Assembly (NCBI GenBank): GCA_029266795.1
Contig: JAQSWE010000040.1
Span: forward strand, 1 to 13,583
Source of the DNA: Alphaproteobacteria bacterium
Lineage (GTDB): Bacteria; Pseudomonadota; Alphaproteobacteria; Micavibrionales; UBA2020
Reading direction: 5' to 3'
DNA: 13,583 nucleotides
This document shows, piece after piece, positions 12,928 through 13,583 of the stretch; the stretch's first letter is position 1, and every line of letters begins with the position of its first letter. A program made the position numbers and the translations under genes. A model generated the notes under the pieces. That model was not told the DNA's origin, ran no database searches, and saw only the letters and a program-made list of their open reading frames with translations.

Positions 12928-13583
12928 GCCGCTTCTTCCTTGTCAGCCATACGCTCCAGTTTCGCGCCGACTTTTGTCAGCTTGCCCACGAGGTCTTCAT
13001 AACCGCGGTCGAGGTGATAGATGCGGCTGACGGAAGTGTGACCTTCGGCAACAAGGCCCGCGAGGATGAGGGAAACGGAAGCGCGCAAGTCGGTCGCCAT
13101 CACAGGCGCACCTTTCAGCTTGGCCACACCGCGTACGAGCGCAGACGATCCATGCACCGTAATATCCGCGCCCATGCGGGCCAGTTCCGGCACGTGCATG
13201 AAGCGGTTTTCGAAAATCGTTTCGGTGATCATGCCTGCGCCCTCGGCAATCGTGAGCATCGACATCATTTGGGCTTGGAGATCGGTCGGGAAGCCGGGAT
13301 AGGGTTCTGTCATGATGTCGAAGCCGCGCAGGCGGTCGCGCTTGCGCTCCACCGTTACATCGGTGCCGGAGGAGAGGATATCGACCCCCGCCTTGTGGAA
13401 GGGCTGCGTCAGGTATTCCAAGTGCTGCATTTCGCAGTGTTTCAGCGTGATCTTGCCGCCGGTCATGGCAGCCGCCACCGCAAACGTTCCCGCCTCGATA
13501 CGGTCGGCGATAACGCTGTGTTCCGTGCCGCGCAAGAATTGCTTGCCATGGATGGTGATGCGGTCGGTGCCGAGACCTTCGAT
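12924..13583 (-). CDS. murA: UDP-N-acetylglucosamine 1-carboxyvinyltransferase, C-terminal half (5' end outside window)
   Basis: First committed enzyme of peptidoglycan synthesis: adds enolpyruvate from PEP to UDP-GlcNAc in the cytoplasm; target of fosfomycin. The frame is open to the right edge, giving the last 219 residues of about 420. Motifs seen are IEGLGTDRITIHG at the edge, EHSVIADRIEAGTF, EPYPGFPTDLQAQ with the active-site Asp, ENRFMHVPELARMGADI, TDLRASVSLILAGLVAEG with the PEP-contacting Arg, and HLDRGYEDL near the end. The fosfomycin-binding Cys loop lies in the unseen half. An in-frame TTG at 13535 is internal, because homology continues upstream of it. It heads the operon with UPF0262, infA, maf and rng. 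Confidence 0.97.
   Translation of the reverse strand: MEGLGTDRITIHGKQFLRGTEHSVIADRIEAGTFAVAAAMTGGKITLKHCEMQHLEYLTQPFHKAGVDILSSGTDVTVERKRDRLRGFDIMTEPYPGFPTDLQAQMMSMLTIAEGAGMITETIFENRFMHVPELARMGADITVHGSSALVRGVAKLKGAPVMATDLRASVSLILAGLVAEGHTSVSRIYHLDRGYEDLVGKLTKVGAKLERMADKEEAA

Overview
This window reads as chromosomal DNA of an alphaproteobacterium. The tightly coupled block murA-UPF0262-infA-maf-rng is typical of that class, UPF0262 is to my knowledge largely confined to it, and the tRNA sequences and moderately high GC fit. The exact lineage cannot be told from this stretch. No mobile element, CRISPR array or prophage gene is visible. Nearly all the DNA is genic and no gene-free stretch exceeds about 210 bp.

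Layout. (1) 1-305, + strand: the cupin end of a regulator, closed by a hairpin terminator shared with the convergent gene. (2) 390-2200, - strand: a remarkable protein that is 45% methionine, then a membrane-bound GGDEF protein with a degenerate catalytic motif (AGQEF) and an intact-looking c-di-GMP inhibitory site. (3) 2302-2464, - strand: tRNA-Val(CAC) and tRNA-Phe(GAA), transcribed Phe then Val. (4) 2572-6042, + strand: a strong sigma70-type promoter followed by panG-like, panB, panC and coaX. This compact operon carries 2-ketoisovalerate to pantoate, pantothenate and 4'-phosphopantothenate, with a DUF2520-type ketopantoate reductase in place of PanE. panD, the beta-alanine supplier, is absent here. 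(5) 6144-7335, + strand: a secreted YceI-like protein and a small NAD(P)-binding Rossmann protein, 1 nt apart. (6) 7392-10547, + strand: a MarR repressor with a recognisable promoter overlapped by palindromes, translationally coupled to emrA and emrB, an inner-membrane drug efflux pair. (7) 10558-13583, - strand: murA (partial), UPF0262, infA, maf and an RNase E/G-family nuclease, all overlapping or within 6 nt, forming one operon read towards emrB.

The most unusual items are the methionine-rich, four-cysteine protein with 26-residue repeats, the Maf protein that seems to have lost its central catalytic segment in frame, the degenerate GGDEF protein with retained I-site, and the PanG-type reductase with an apparent 75-residue internal insertion heading a complete pantothenate-to-CoA entry operon. 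All assignments come from reading motifs and context; no database search was made.
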